Shown: positions 10,877 to 22,060, counted from the first letter of the stretch. The stretch: DNA of 64,000 nt from Clusia tigrina (GCA_920105625.2 OV050031.1:46466925-46530924); one strand, 5' to 3'. Notes: generated by a model not told the origin, from the sequence alone. Program-made: numbers and translations.

Positions 10877-11980
10877 TTATGGCTTTGTATATTTCACAGC
10901 CTTTCACAGCAGTATGATTTCCGCCACATAGGGCACATTTAATTTCAGCTGCGTTGGTTATTTTTTTTTTGGCATTTACTTGTTAGATGCTTTCCAGCGC
11001 ATTTCACACAAACTGGATGCCTTCTACAGTAGTTTTTTTGTATGTCCGTATTTTTGCCATTTAGTGCATTGCGCGACTTCTCTTTTATGATGAGGTGCCT
11101 CAAAAACTACTAAGCAATGCATTAATTTGTTAATGCTATAAATATCTTTATTGTTAGTATTTGTTTCTAGTTCTATGCTAAACAGTAGTAGCGGTTTTTT
11201 TGTTGTCCGTTGAGTTATGTTAGTTATGTTTAAAAGTTTGGGACTATTTTCACCAAACTCATTTTTAATTTCTTCTTGGTCTGCGGAGGGGTGCATATTA
11301 CGAAGAATGACTTTAAAACCTCTTTTATTTTTTGATTTAAATGTGTACAGCTTCGTTTCGTTCGTTCGCATTTTGAATATTTTTGTGTGTTTCCGAGTCA
11401 TTCGATTAAATTCGTACTTCAATGTTTTTTAATATTTTAAATATAAAGTTATTGTCTGCAACAGAGGTTAGCGCATTTTTTAACGTCTTTATGCATTCTA
11501 CGCCTTGTACGTATATAGGGGGTGGTTTGTTTTAACTTTTTTTTTCGGACTAGTTGTTTATTCTTTTTCGGACTCATTTTGATCAACTTGTCCACTGTGC
11601 GAGGGTTCAGCAAGTTCGTCATCATCAAAGGTCAAAGCAGCAAATCTGTTTTTTCTTTCTGCTAACCAGTAGTTGGATAACTTGCTTTGGCTCGGGTTTT
11701 TTGCTATTTTTTTGCTTTTTGTTAGTGTTGGGCGTTCTTTTCGCTTTATCTGTCGTGGGTGAGGTTCGTGCTCTCTTTGGTAGCGATTGCAGTTGACTTA
11801 CCTGCACGCCTTTTGGTGGAATTTGCACACAGGCAGAAGAACATGTTGATGTCGCAGTTGTAGTCGAGAGTGTGCTTTACTGGAGCAGGACATTATTGGG
11901 GGTTTGCCATGTGCACTCCACGAAGAGTGGAGTGACTCGCTCATAGATCTCGTTCTCTCCCACGGGGGAGAGCGCTGCAC
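10877..11980 (-). pseudogene. J1 copy 2 gag (broken)
   Basis: N-terminal pieces are at 11980-11798 and 11828-11625 (IPPKGVQVSQLQSLPKRA). The RNA-binding and zinc-knuckle middle is at 11422-11024, with VILRNMHPSADQEEIKNEFG followed by a knuckle reading CTKWQKYGHTKK in which the second Cys is Trp. This copy keeps the block deleted from copy 1. A homopolymer run of T near 10960 interrupts the last part. The protein would be non-functional. Confidence 0.65.
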
Positions 11981-12343
11981 ACTAATGGCGATTACCGATT
12001 ATACTTTGTTTATTAGTTTTTTAAAAATTTTATTTATTATTATTTTTGCTATATTTTAATCTTATTTATGTATGTATGTACAATATCACGAAAAACAAAA
12101 TTTTTAGGTGTGGTAACTCTAATCACATATTATGGCCAGAGTGCACTGTGGCAACACCACACACAACCGGGATTATTTTATTTGTTGTCTCTTTCAACTT
12201 TTAACTCATATATGTATATAACTGTTCCTTTGTTTGTTTGATTGTTTATTTATCACTTTTAATAAATTATAAATTATTTATTATAAGTATTTAGTTTATC
12301 CAAACAAAACTAGACACTTTATTGAAAACTTGCACTCTCGTTT
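10877..12343 (-). mobile_element. J1 LINE, copy 2: 5' leader and gag only
   Basis: Minus-strand sequence matching the 5' part of J1 (3430-4765), including the leader with GGCAACACCACACACAACC near 12150. The 5' end is at about 12343, at the same point in the sequence as copy 1. ORF2 is absent. The 3' boundary at about 10877 is a direct junction to the env remnant. Confidence 0.75.
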
Positions 12344-12754
12344 CGCTGATAATCGCATATTTAGCATAATCAACATCACTTCCCGATATCTTGTAATGTT
12401 TAATGCTCGATTTTCAAAACTTTGCAATTTCTGAAGTTGCCTGGTTGATCCCTGAAGAAGAATATTTCATCTTAGGAACACAGAGCTAAAAACAAGTATA
12501 AAGGATGTTATTAAACCCTTCCACCCACTCATCTAGATTACATCAATAGGTAGGCCAATCAGCTGCATATAACAGGTGTTTCAACTTACAAAATATGTTT
12601 TTTAACGTCTACATTTAGTATCATGAAATTATGTGTGAGACTTAGCACAAAAAAGCAACACGAAGGGTAGGATGGTGAGAATTCTCAATCAAGAAAATAC
12701 GATAATTTCAGATGAGTTAGTAGCATAAATCAGAAATAAAAATTTTGTCATTAT
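12344..12754. other. Intervening DNA, nothing recognised
   Basis: AT-rich sequence between the J1 5' end and the J2 internal junction. I see no frame longer than a few dozen codons, no simple repeat and no match to other parts of the window. It may be old host DNA. Confidence 0.4.
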
Positions 12755-14481
12755 CGAAAGCTTGTGAAACGTCTAGGAAGACGGCGGAACACACTTTTTC
12801 CCTTCCAACGCATTTTCGACCATATTCACAACTCTGTGGATTTGATCAGTTGTCGAATGATTTTTCCTAAAACCAAACTGGTGCGCGGGAATCAAGTTTT
12901 TATTCGCAATTATTGGCATTAAGCGCGTTAAAAGCAATTTTTCAAATAGTTTTGACAATGCTGGCAGTAAGGATATTGGCCTATACGATGATACGTCGTT
13001 GTGTGATTTTCCAGGCTTGGGTACCATGATTACCTCTGCGAATTTCTAATATATAGGAACATGCCTCAACCTGAAGCACATATTAATTAAATCAGACAGA
13101 TAAGAGACGCAATTATTGGGCAGTTTACGAAGAACTTCCGTCATTATTAAGTCAAATCCTGGCGCTTTTTTTAGTTTCATTTTATGAATTTGCTTACCAA
13201 CATCTTCGGGAGTTACTTGAGTAATGTGGGTATCGCACTCTAGCCAACTTTCATTTATAACTATTTCATCATTTCCTTCATTTAGACCAAAGGTCTTTTC
13301 AAGATGTTCAGCAAATAACTTTGCTTTTTGTGCGCTTGTTTTGGCCCACAGTGTATCGTTGATTTTAACTGGAGCACAGTGTTGTATTGGCTTACTGAAT
13401 GATTTAGCCGCCTTCCACAAAGAGTACTCTGTGGTCTTGTCAGCTGTAAGATCCATCAGAAATCGATTAAATGTCTCATTATTGTATGACTTGATTGCTG
13501 TGTGTAAATGTTTACTGGCTAAGTTTAAATTCGATTTGAGTGCTGGAGATCTGGTTTGTTGCCAACGTTTCCGTAGCTCCGTTTAAGCTCTTAATAAAAG
13601 GTGGATATTTTTTCCCGTGAGGAACATTCTTAGTGTGGTCGTACTATTCCACGCTGCCATCTGTATTTGCTGTGTAAAGTGGAGTACAGCATCATCAAGT
13701 TGCTCACTGGTAACAATAGAATCAAACTTGGCTAATTTGTCTAGCTGCACTTCAAAGTAATTCCAGTCAGTACAAGCATTTACTAACGTTGATGTGCGTT
13801 GATTTAATGTTGGGGTTTGAGAAATTACCAATTGCACCGGAGAATGGTCAGAACTCAGGTCAAATCCTTCAGTGATAGCTAAATGTGCTGCAGGAATGTT
13901 TTTGTAGACAAAGAAGTCAATTAAGTCTGGTACTTTGCTAATATCCGATTGCCAATATGTTGGTTTACCAATTGAAATTGAATTACAACATGTAAGCTGC
14001 ATGGCTTTGAATAATTCTCTTCCTTTTGTCGTGGTGAGCCTTGAGCCCCAAAACGTATGTTTTGCGTTGAAGTCGCCTCCAATTATAAAACGACCATGGA
14101 AACGATTAAAAAGAGACAAATAGTCTTCATATTTCAACTGGTGCCTAGATGGACTATATAGAGCAGTTAGAACCAGTGGTTGTTTGGAAGTTTCAACGGA
14201 AACGGATGTGGTTTGAAACTCATTTGTGCTGATTTGGTCCTCCAAGTGATGTTTAATGGAGCTTTTGATTATGACTGCGCTACCACCCCTTGCACAATTG
14301 TCGGATGTATTGTATGGTAAAGCGCGTATTTTTTAAAGGACACAAGCGATTGCGTAGTAAAATGAGTTTCAGCAATTAAGCATATATCAATATCTTCATT
14401 GTTAAGCAAGACTTCCAGCTCATTTTTGTGTTTGGCTAAAACATTTGCGTTCCATAAAATCAGTCTTAGACAATCAGTCAT
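12755..14481 (-). pseudogene. J2 ORF2 endonuclease and RT N-terminus (broken)
   Basis: Starts at ATG 14481 (MTDCLRLILWNANVLAKHKN), the typical opening of a Jockey endonuclease. The EN core is at 14245-13583, with GGDFNAKHTFWGSR, the DFF metal-site region and SSDHSPVQL, i.e. the catalytic Asp/His pair. The linker is at 13456-13046 (SLWKAAKSF, KKAPGFDL). The RT start is at 13027-12773 (MVPKPGKSHNDVSSYRPISLL, AHQFGFRKNHSTTDQ). At least three frame shifts break it and the RT palm is missing. Some of the most legible endonuclease motifs in the window are here. Confidence 0.8.
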
Positions 14482-14483
14482 AA

Positions 14484-14640
14484 TTTAAAAATTGCATGTT
14501 GTGCTCCACGGCTCCCAAGCGCAATTCCAATGCTTTGAACATTTTTTCCTGGCGGTCTAGCTTTGCCAAGATTATTGACAGCGCATCGGTGCTTTGTGGG
14601 GCAAAATTGGGGACAGAAGTAAGAAGTGGGCAGAGGGTTC
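14484..14640 (-). pseudogene. J2 ORF1 (gag) C-terminal tail
   Basis: Directly upstream of the ORF2 start the minus strand encodes a short coiled-coil-like tail (LSIILAKLDRQEKMFKALEL ... HNMQFLNYD) ending in a stop one base before the ORF2 ATG. Position and composition fit the end of a Jockey-type gag. The rest of ORF1 is absent. Confidence 0.55.
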
Positions 14641-15239
14641 TTGCCAGAATTCAAACTCGATCACATGCATGTCCCGGAGCCTAAAGACAGAGATCCTTAG
14701 AGGAAGCTAAGTCGGCGAAAAGAGAGAAGACGCAAAGTCTCAGTCCGAGGAAGACATTCGCGGAAATCACAAAGAACCTCCTCATTATTGGCGCGCTAGA
14801 TTCTGGAAATCCGGAAGGGAATATTCCACGTACGCCTTAGCTAAGTAGTTTCTAAGGGTACTAGCAAGTAATCCCGGTCCTCCACCGACATAAGAAAATG
14901 CAGGCTGGCATCAGGGCCAGATCCAGATGATCGCTTGCGACGCTGCGAGATCGGCAGGGCTGTAAAAGGGTGCTATCTCAGAAGTAGAGGAGGTGTACTC
15001 AGGCGCCAAACTGAAAGCGGTCGATGAGGAAGGAATTTCATTATACTTGTCTTATACTGGGGTGATGCCAATGCCCACCATACGGTATGGGGTAGCTCTG
15101 ACATCAACGAACGGAGTGAGTTTCGTTTCAATTATATTATTAGTAGAAAGTTGCTACTTTCTAAAAGGGAAAATGAATCAACATTTATCAAGCGCAATCG
15201 TCAAGAACTGCTAGATATTACGTTGGCAATGGATGTATT

Positions 15240-17820
15240 ATTCGAAACGGTGGTACAATGATAGGTTCTATCGGAGCACTCATTCTCAGACGAGCACTCT
15301 ATTGAGGTCATCTTCAAAACTGAAACGTCCTTAGCAATTACTTATAGGAATCATAGAAGGACTAACTGGCAGAAGTATAATCTTATGCTAGGGAAAAATC
15401 TTCCTAAATATCCACCACAAATTCCTGATAATGCTGAGTCCCTAGATAATCTTGTCAGGACTTTCAACAACTCTTGCATGAAGGCACTAAATAGAGCGTG
15501 TCCTAAAAGCTATAATAAAGGTAAGAGGCAACCCCCCTGATAGTCCTCTGAACTTAACACACTAAGAAGCTAGTCTAGAGGCCAGTGCAATAAAACGAAG
15601 TCCTCTCGGAACGAAAGCGACTGGGACTGTTATAGCGACAAACTAAAGAAATATAAAAAGGAATTGAGAAAAGCGAAAATAACATCTTGGAGGTCTCTCT
15701 GTGGTGATATTGAGGGCACCACAGAAGCATCTCAACTATGCAAAATTCTCTCAAGCTCCACTCCAACAATTAGTTACCTCCAGAAACCGTATAAGAGCTG
15801 TTTAGAATCAAGTGAGGAGTCTCTAAATCTGTTATTAAATACACACTTTCCTGATAACTCAACAATGAAAAAAAAACATAATACTAGGGCAAAGTCCGAA
15901 ATTCTAAATATCATTTCGAAGGCTAGTATCACATGGGCCGTAAAAACTTGTAAATCCTTTAGGTCTCCGGCACCAGACGGGACCTTCCCAGCTCAAATAC
16001 AGTATTCAGTAAGCTACATTATGGAATGGTGAATTCACAACACGCGTACTGTAAAGGTAAATCTACAGAAACAGCTATGAATTCGCTACTGACGGTAATT
16101 GAAAAATCAATGGAAGACAAAGAATACACATTTGTAGCTTTCCTAGACATTGAGGACGCTTTTAATATTATCCTACCCAACGCAATAGCCGGTGCATTGA
16201 CAGAGTTGGGAGTCCCCGGGGCTTTGGTTGTTTTCAAATGCTTTTATGCAAGTTGTTGCAAATGCTTATATGCAGGTTTGTGAATTCAAGATTGGGTTCC
16301 TTGGGGAACGGGTAAATCCGAAAGCAAGGGTACTCCTCAAGGCGGCGTGCTGTCTCCTTTCCTTTGGGTACTGACAATGAATAAACTGTTAGGGGACAGA
16401 AGAGTACACGTTGTTGCCTATGCTGACGATATTGCAATCTCGGCAAGCGGCAAATTTCCCAATATGCTTTGTGAAGCCATGCAAAGCATATTAGATATGC
16501 TAAATCTATGGTCAGAATCATGTGGTTTGGCCGTAAACGCCAACAAAACAGAACTGGTACTATTTAGTAGAAAACATAGAGTACCGGAAGTAAGGCCCCC
16601 TAAAATAAATGAAATCACTTTGTCTTTTAAAGATAAAGGTCGCTACCTGGGATTGATTTTCGCCAGGAAGCTTAATTGGAAGTTAAATGTAGAGGATAGA
16701 GTAACAAAAGCATCAATACCACTCTATTCGTGTAGGAAGAGAGCAATAATAAAATGAGGTATGGCCCACCAAATAGTACATTGGTTATACACAGCAGTGG
16801 TTAGACCGATTTTGTTGTACGGCATACTGATATTGTAGCCGGCACTTAATAAAAGCTATGTTTTTAAAAACTCTGAGCGTATTCAGAGAGCAGCTAGTTT
16901 ATGTATAAGCGGAGCTCTTAAAATTACTCCCACGGCAGCTTTGAACATTTTGCTGGACCTTTTGCCAATTGATTTGGATGGAAAGCAACTTCCAATCAAA
17001 TCGGCTCTTAGACTCAGGGAACTCTCCCTTTTAACTACAAGTAGCAGATGTCATACGACCATACTAGAAACATTTCCTAATATTCCTGATACTACAGATT
17101 GCCGTAACTCATTAGAACGGAATTTAAGAAAATCCATTAACACCATATTCTCCACAAAGGAGGATTGGGATAATGGAATCATGATCAATAAGAACAAAAT
17201 TAGCATTTATACTGACGGTTCAAAAGTTAATGATCGGGTGGGTGGAGGTGTATATTTTGAAAAGCTGAGCGTCAGTTTATCCTTCCGCTTGCCGGACCAT
17301 TGTAGTGTGTTCCAAGCAGAAATAATAGCAATAAGAGAAAAATATTCCTGTATCTACTCGGATAGCCAAGGGGCCATCAAATCGCTGGAGGCATTAAGGC
17401 AATCCTCGAAGACAGTAGTAAAATGCCATAAAATATTAATTGAATTATCTGAATAATTTAATATGAACCTGGTATGGGTACCGGGCCATAAGGATATTGA
17501 GGATAATTGCAGGGCTAGGGAGGAGCCAACATTAACTATTCTTCCGGATAAAGTTCCATTACATGTCTTCAGCAACATGCAAATTGCTAATAGATAGATG
17601 TCGAAGTGGCAAATGTTAGATGGGGACACTTATTATCCTGCCTAACAAGTCGACAACTTGGCCCGGAATCGCGGCCGTTGAAAACTGCTGTTGAAATTTC
17701 AGAGGCAGGATATTAAATTTGTAATAGGGGTACTGACGGGTCACTGTTTGATTGATATGGTGCGCGATGCACAGATGACTCCAGAACATTTTCGACGTAA
17801 TTGTTTATAATACAATTTGA
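15240..17820 (+). pseudogene. L2 ORF2: RT and RNase H polyprotein (broken)
   Basis: Linker at 15280-16020 (RNHRRTNWQKYNLML, then FRSPAPDGTFPAQIQ at the RT start). RT palm at 16026-16757 with TFVAFLDIEDAFN, TPQGGVLSPFLW and an intact catalytic YADD. Thumb near 16760-16960. RNase H at 17190-17460 with the first catalytic Asp in YTDGSKVNDRVGGG, Glu in FQAEIIAI and Asp in YSDSQGA; the last His/Asp part near 17470 (VWVPGHKDI) lies in another frame. Compared with the inverted copy, 195 bp of RT are deleted at 16024-16029. Several frameshifts and stops exclude activity. RNase H places it with LOA/I-type elements. Confidence 0.75.
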
Positions 17821-17979
17821 TGTCTCCAGTGTTATACTTTGTTCCAAAACGTCATGGACCACTCGCTGTTTAAGAGGACAATCACCAAAATCTTCAAGGA
17901 ACACTTTTAAACTCTTTCTTCTGGCTCACTAGAGCCATAGGACAGGGAGTCCATCAACGTATGTATTGACCTCTTCGCC

Positions 17980-18530
17980 TCATATTCCTTTTTCAATAAT
18001 GCTATCGGCAATATCGTTTCCAATGTCGATATTGAATTCAGGAGAAATTCGGCCGTCCATATAATTAAAAGAAGAGAAGGACATAGTCGTTGAACTCTCC
18101 TGAATTGTTATCGCCTTCTTCATCTCCTCATCCACATCTAATTTCTTATTATTCGGATTCGCAGTATCGTCTGGTTTCTCCTCTTGTCTATTCTTCTTCT
18201 TCTTCTCGGTTGCAATTACTTCCTCCACCGCTTGAGTGTTCACTTCAACCTCTAAATTGGTTCAAATATTCTGATACGGGCTCCTCATAGTTTTCTGACT
18301 GCTCCTGTGAGTCCGCATCTAAAATTAGTAGCTCCCTCATAGTTACCTTCTTTTTCATTGTTACTGCAACTTGGAGAATTATTTGTGCTACTTGTAGAAT
18401 ACGTATAACAACACTCACTACTTGTCTCACTGAAGATTTCAAAATTAAAAGAAAATTCTCTAGTATTTATACAAAAATTTACCATTATTTTAGAACGGCA
18501 TAACGACATGACAACTTGTTTTTGTATCAT
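17980..18530 (-). CDS. Unrecognised acidic/Lys- and Ser-rich frames (hypothetical)
   Basis: Three partly overlapping minus-strand frames: 18530-18285, 18442-18245 and 18243-17980. The last contains a KKKKNRQEEKPDD segment and a hydrophilic, low-complexity composition, ending DIADSIIEKGI. They might be exon pieces or a single frame-shifted gene, but no motif identifies them. The composition resembles disordered regulatory regions. I cannot name a function. Confidence 0.25.
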
Positions 18531-18568
18531 GTAAGATATGCGCAGTAAGCAGCTTGTTATTTTTGTGA

Positions 18569-19151
18569 TTGTATAATGAAAAATATTGTCGCAGTAAACA
18601 AATTGCTATTGTATCATGTAAAATATGCGAAGTAAAAATAATAAAACATTTCGACGACGACGACGACGACGACGACAGGACTATGTGGACGTCCCATTGC
18701 AATTCTTCCAAGTTAATAAAAAAAAACGTTGCTGGCGATATAGGCTTGAGTAAATCTGGAACTATACCTATTGTTATAAATAATATAAACGATATTTATG
18801 CAAGGACCATATCATCCCATCAGAGGAGGAATTGGTTATGATACACAACCCCAATTGCATGTAGGAATTGTTACCACACCGCAATTAAAACCCGGAGACA
18901 ATTCAAAATCTTATTTAAATAATGCCTGTTATTGGAAAGTTGAATTTACTCGTACTATTAACATTCAATGTAATATTTCTTCAGCCTTTGGAAAGGGTTT
19001 CAACGTAAGTTGGCCACTGGAAGTTGAATTTTGTGCAAATTACGATCGAAGATATACAGATGGTCAGACATGCATGGCTCTATACAGAAACGAGTTCTCC
19101 ACTCTTGGATTTGAATTTCTTCACACAGCATTCAGGAGATTTCACGAATGA
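18569..19151 (+). pseudogene. Unrecognised Cys-containing protein fragment (frameshifted)
   Basis: Two plus-strand frames overlap near 18800-18840 and look like one coding region with a single-base shift. The first (18569-18841) includes a run of eight Asp made by the microsatellite and then SGTIPIVINNINDIYARTI. The second (18798-19151) has four Cys before it runs into the L2 tail (LGFEFLH) near 19090. The two-frame continuity and non-repetitive composition argue for real ancestral coding. I do not recognise the family with confidence. An origin in a large DNA virus of insects or in a host gene are both open. Confidence 0.3.
18652..18676 (+). repeat. (CGA)n microsatellite
   Basis: About eight tandem CGA/GAC triplets follow CATTT. 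In the plus frame they encode poly-Asp, which is why the frame stays open through the repeat. Confidence 0.9.
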
Positions 19152-19278
19152 AGCCAACGAAAGTGGCTACTTTTCTCGAATCCACTGGATGGTTTAAGGA
19201 GGAACCGGAGGAGTGGGGGGAGAAGCTCCAGTGGCCACAGGTCTAAGTGAGTCTTAGGACAGCCATATAACCTACCTA

Positions 19279-19415
19279 CCTACCTAGGGCTTCAAAATTG
19301 TTTGACGAATAAAGTAGAGTAGTGCAGTGTTACACGGTGGTATCGCAATGGACTGATTACATTGGTCTGTAGACTAACTGCTACGAAAACCCAACTTAAC
19401 CTACCCGGGTAAACC
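19279..19415 (+). mobile_element. L1 LINE 3' tail fragment
   Basis: Matches 56943-57070, the end of the longer L1 copy. It encodes RASKLFDE followed by a stop (RASKWFDE in the longer copy) and then the 3' UTR with TTACACGGTGGTATCGCAATGG. It is fused directly to the L2 3' end at 19278. Confidence 0.7.
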
Positions 19416-19429
19416 TAAGAAAAACCATA

Positions 19430-20915
19430 AGCCATAAGTTCGAAACACATTGTTATACAAAGCGTGGTTAGGGTTTCCTCGACTTGTTCCTTCTATCGGA
19501 GTCATGGTCGTCCTTATGCCGTCGTCCAGCATCTTATTGGCTGGAGCTCTAAGCCAGCGCAGACATTGTATAGTGATGCATCTGACAATATCTATATCAG
19601 CGTAGAGCTTTACAATTCATTGTTTATCCGAAAATAGTAGTCGTCGCCGACACGAGCAGGACCGAAGATTTTACTGAACTCAGATATGGTGGCATATAGC
19701 AATCCTTTATCGATATCGAAACCAGCTTTATAGTCGGCAAATAGGTCTAAAACGGCATTGATAAGGTCCAATCAGTGTGTTGGGATATGGTTTTAGTCTA
19801 TTACACAATACGCTCGACAGAACTTTATATGAGATGTCAATAAGACTTATTCCCCGGTAGTTGGCGACCATCGTCGGGTCACCTTTCTTCAATACAGGAC
19901 ACTAAGATTCCAGTCATCGTGCATGTTTTGTTCTAGCCATATTTTACTGATGTGGTGATGCATGCACCCCATCAGCTCATCGCCACCGCCCTTAAACAAT
20001 TCGGCAGGCAGTCTATCGGCACCAGCTGGTTTGTTGTTCTTTAGTCGCTGAATAGCATCGCGGACCTCATCATGGCTAGGTGGTGGAAGAACCATTCCGT
20101 CATCGACAATTGGTGGTATATGGTTGAATTCTTCAAAGACGATATTGGTGGCATCGTCGCCTGCAAGTAATTTACATAAATGTTCCCTTTATAATCTCTG
20201 TGCCCTGCGTATCCGTAACCAAATTCCCATTCTTTTCTCTACATGCTCCGGGCTTAAAACCTTAGGTTAGACCCCTGCCCTGTGATATCATTTCAGAGCT
20301 TCATTTCTGTCCCGGTACATCTCGAGTTTCTCGCACTCATCATTCCTGCTTGCGATTCTTTCGTCTGAAAAGGCGCCTCTCTTCCGTTCTCCACACCCGG
20401 TAATTTTCATGTATTGATTGGTTTTGTGGTGGCGGGCATCTGAAGGCAATGGTTTTCTCTGCGGCGGTACGCATGGAGTGGGATATGAGCGCCCAAAGTC
20501 CGCCGGCATCGTCCGGCAAAAAGCTAGGTTGATGGAGCAGTTCCGAGAAATGAGCGAAATAGACCTCGGCTGTCCGTTGTAATTGCAGCTTAGCGACGTT
20601 CAGTGACTCTCTTAAACGTATTTCTATCTGGAATACTGGTAGCATGCCTTTCGTCGATTAAAACATGATCAATTTGGTTCCGCGTGTTTTGATCAGGGGC
20701 AACAATATGGCTTTGTGGATATCGGGATGTCGGAATCTGGTGCTGCTAACTACCATGTTTCGCGCCGCGGCTAAGTCGATCAGTCTTTGAACATTGTTCG
20801 CTGTGGTCTCCTGAAGGCTGAACTGACAGACAGTGGGGCCAAAGATGCTTTCTCGTCCGACGTGGAAGTCCTTGAGGACAATCTTCACGTCGTGAGTCGG
20901 GTAGCCGTCATATGT
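19430..20915 (-). mobile_element. RTE-like LINE fragment
   Basis: Minus-strand pieces in the order of an RTE-type LINE. The endonuclease part is at 20915-20660 (RLIDLAAARNMVVSSTRF, RHPDIHKA). The connector is at 20645-20340 (LRESLNVAKLQLQRTAEVYF). The RT start is at 20095-19889 (SHDEVRDAIQRLKNNKPAGA, RLPAELFKGG), and degenerate RT sequence continues to about 19430. All frames are broken and both ends are missing. The clade assignment rests on the 'AARN-VV-STRF' and 'LKNNK-AG-D-LPAELFK' phrases typical of this group. Confidence 0.6.
19889..20910 (-). pseudogene. RTE-type endonuclease/RT (broken)
   Basis: The same element's coding sequence, read in at least three frames. The endonuclease-like beginning is fused in frame to the thumb of the neighbouring L2 RT, so one open stretch (21065-20658) mixes two families. 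The catalytic RT box was not found in the surviving part. Confidence 0.6.
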
Positions 20916-20917
20916 GT

Positions 20918-22060
20918 CGCTTATACATAAACTAGCTGCTCTCTGAATACGCTCCAAGTTTTTCAAAACATAGCTTAGAAGTGCCAGCCACCATACCAGT
21001 ATGCCGTACAACAAAATCGGTCTAATCACTGCTGTGTATAACCAATGTACTACTTGGGGGGCCATATCTCATTTTAGTCATACTCTCTTCCTACACGAAT
21101 AAAGTGGTATTGATGCTTTTGTTACTGTATCCTCTACATTTAACTTCCAATTAAACTTCCTGTCGAAAATCAATCCCAGGTAGCGTCCTTTATCTTTAAA
21201 AGATAATGATTAATGATTTTATTAATGATGATTTCATTTATTTTAGGGGGCCTTACTTCCGGTACTCTATGTTTTCTACTAAATAGTACCAGTTCTGTTT
21301 TGTTGCCGTTTACGGCCAAACCACATGATTCTGACCATAGAATTAGCATATCTAATATGCTTTGCATGGCTTCACAAAGCATATTGGGAAATTTGCCGCT
21401 TACCGAAATTGCAGTATCGTCTGCATAGGCAACAACGTGTACTCTTCTCTCCCCTAACAGTTTATTCATTGTCAGTACCCAAAGGACAGGAGACAGCACG
21501 CCGCCTTGAGAAGTACCCCTGCTGGCGGATTTACGCGTTCCTGAAGGCACTCAATGTTGAATTCACAAACCTGCATATAAGTATTTGAAAACCACCAGCG
21601 CCCCGGGGACTCCCAACTCCGTCAATGTACCGTTTATTGCCTTAGATAGGATATTATTAAAAGCGCCCTCAATGTCTAGGAAAGCTACAAATGTGTATTC
21701 TTTGTCTTCCATTGTTTTCTCAATTACCACCACTAGTGAATATAGTGCGCATGTTGTGAATTCACCATTTGAGATGGCGTTATTTTTTCCCTGATATATG
21801 TTTCTATTAATCTCTCTAGAGTTTTCGATAAAAAAAGAAGAAAGACGGATAGGCCTGCAATCCTTTGGATTAACATGCGAGCCTTTCCCCGCCTTTCACT
21901 TCCCTCCAAGGTGAGGGGATATGATTTAAACTTAGCGCACTTTTGAAAATATTTATTAACCATTCCATAATGTAGCTTACTGAATACTGTATTTGAGCTG
22001 GGAAGATCGCGTCTGGCCCCGGCGACCTAAAGGGTTTAAAGGGGAACTGTCAGCAGAAGT
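20918..22060 (-). mobile_element. L2 LINE, copy 2 (inverted RT fragment)
   Basis: Reverse-complement match to 15950-16950. It retains the RT palm (TSQGGVLSPVLWVLTMNK and catalytic YADD in 21550-21170) and the fingers (ERLIETYIREK near 21800). It includes the 195 bp absent from copy 1. Compared with copy 1 it has an AT-rich expansion near 21205-21240. With copy 1 it forms an inverted pair about 5 kb apart. It ends near 22060, where the match to copy 1 (about 15950) stops. Confidence 0.75.

Larger units (their letters stand above)
12755..14640 (-). mobile_element. J2 LINE, copy 2, internal fragment
   Basis: Minus-strand Jockey-like element covering the end of ORF1 and the first two thirds of ORF2. 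It stops abruptly at 12755 in the middle of RT, at the codons for AFDK. At the corresponding place the first J2 copy (near 7381) reads on. It is thus truncated at both ends, by deletion or recombination at the 3' side. Confidence 0.75.
17815..19075. other. Unexplained ~1.26-kb island inside L2
   Basis: The L2 C-terminal domain stops near 17815 and resumes near 19080, so this block appears to be an insertion. It is not similar by eye to any other part of the window. It holds acidic/Ser-rich frames on the minus strand (18530-17980), a Cys-containing frame on the plus strand (18798-19060), a GAC-type microsatellite, and a 27-bp near-repeat (about 18522-18549 and 18609-18636). No LTR, TIR or poly(A) tail could be defined. 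Its identity is unknown. Confidence 0.5.
14690..19278 (+). mobile_element. LOA-like LINE L2, copy 1, with a foreign insert
   Basis: Plus-strand non-LTR element with ORF1 remnants (14690-14850), EN/linker/RT (about 15000-16950), RNase H (17190-17560) and a C-terminal domain that starts at about 17694 (GVLTGHCLIDMV). It finishes only at 19080-19230 (LGFEFLH in one frame, then a shift to KPTKVATFLESTGWF). The last part is followed by a short tail ending in CCTACCTACCTACC near 19278. Between 17815 and 19075 lies sequence not expected in a LINE, listed separately. Confidence 0.7.

Noticed and set aside
15950..22060. Inverted L2 pair as terminal repeats of a composite transposon
   Set aside because: The shared segments are internal RT fragments of a LINE, the ends do not coincide with element ends, and no flanking target duplication was seen.
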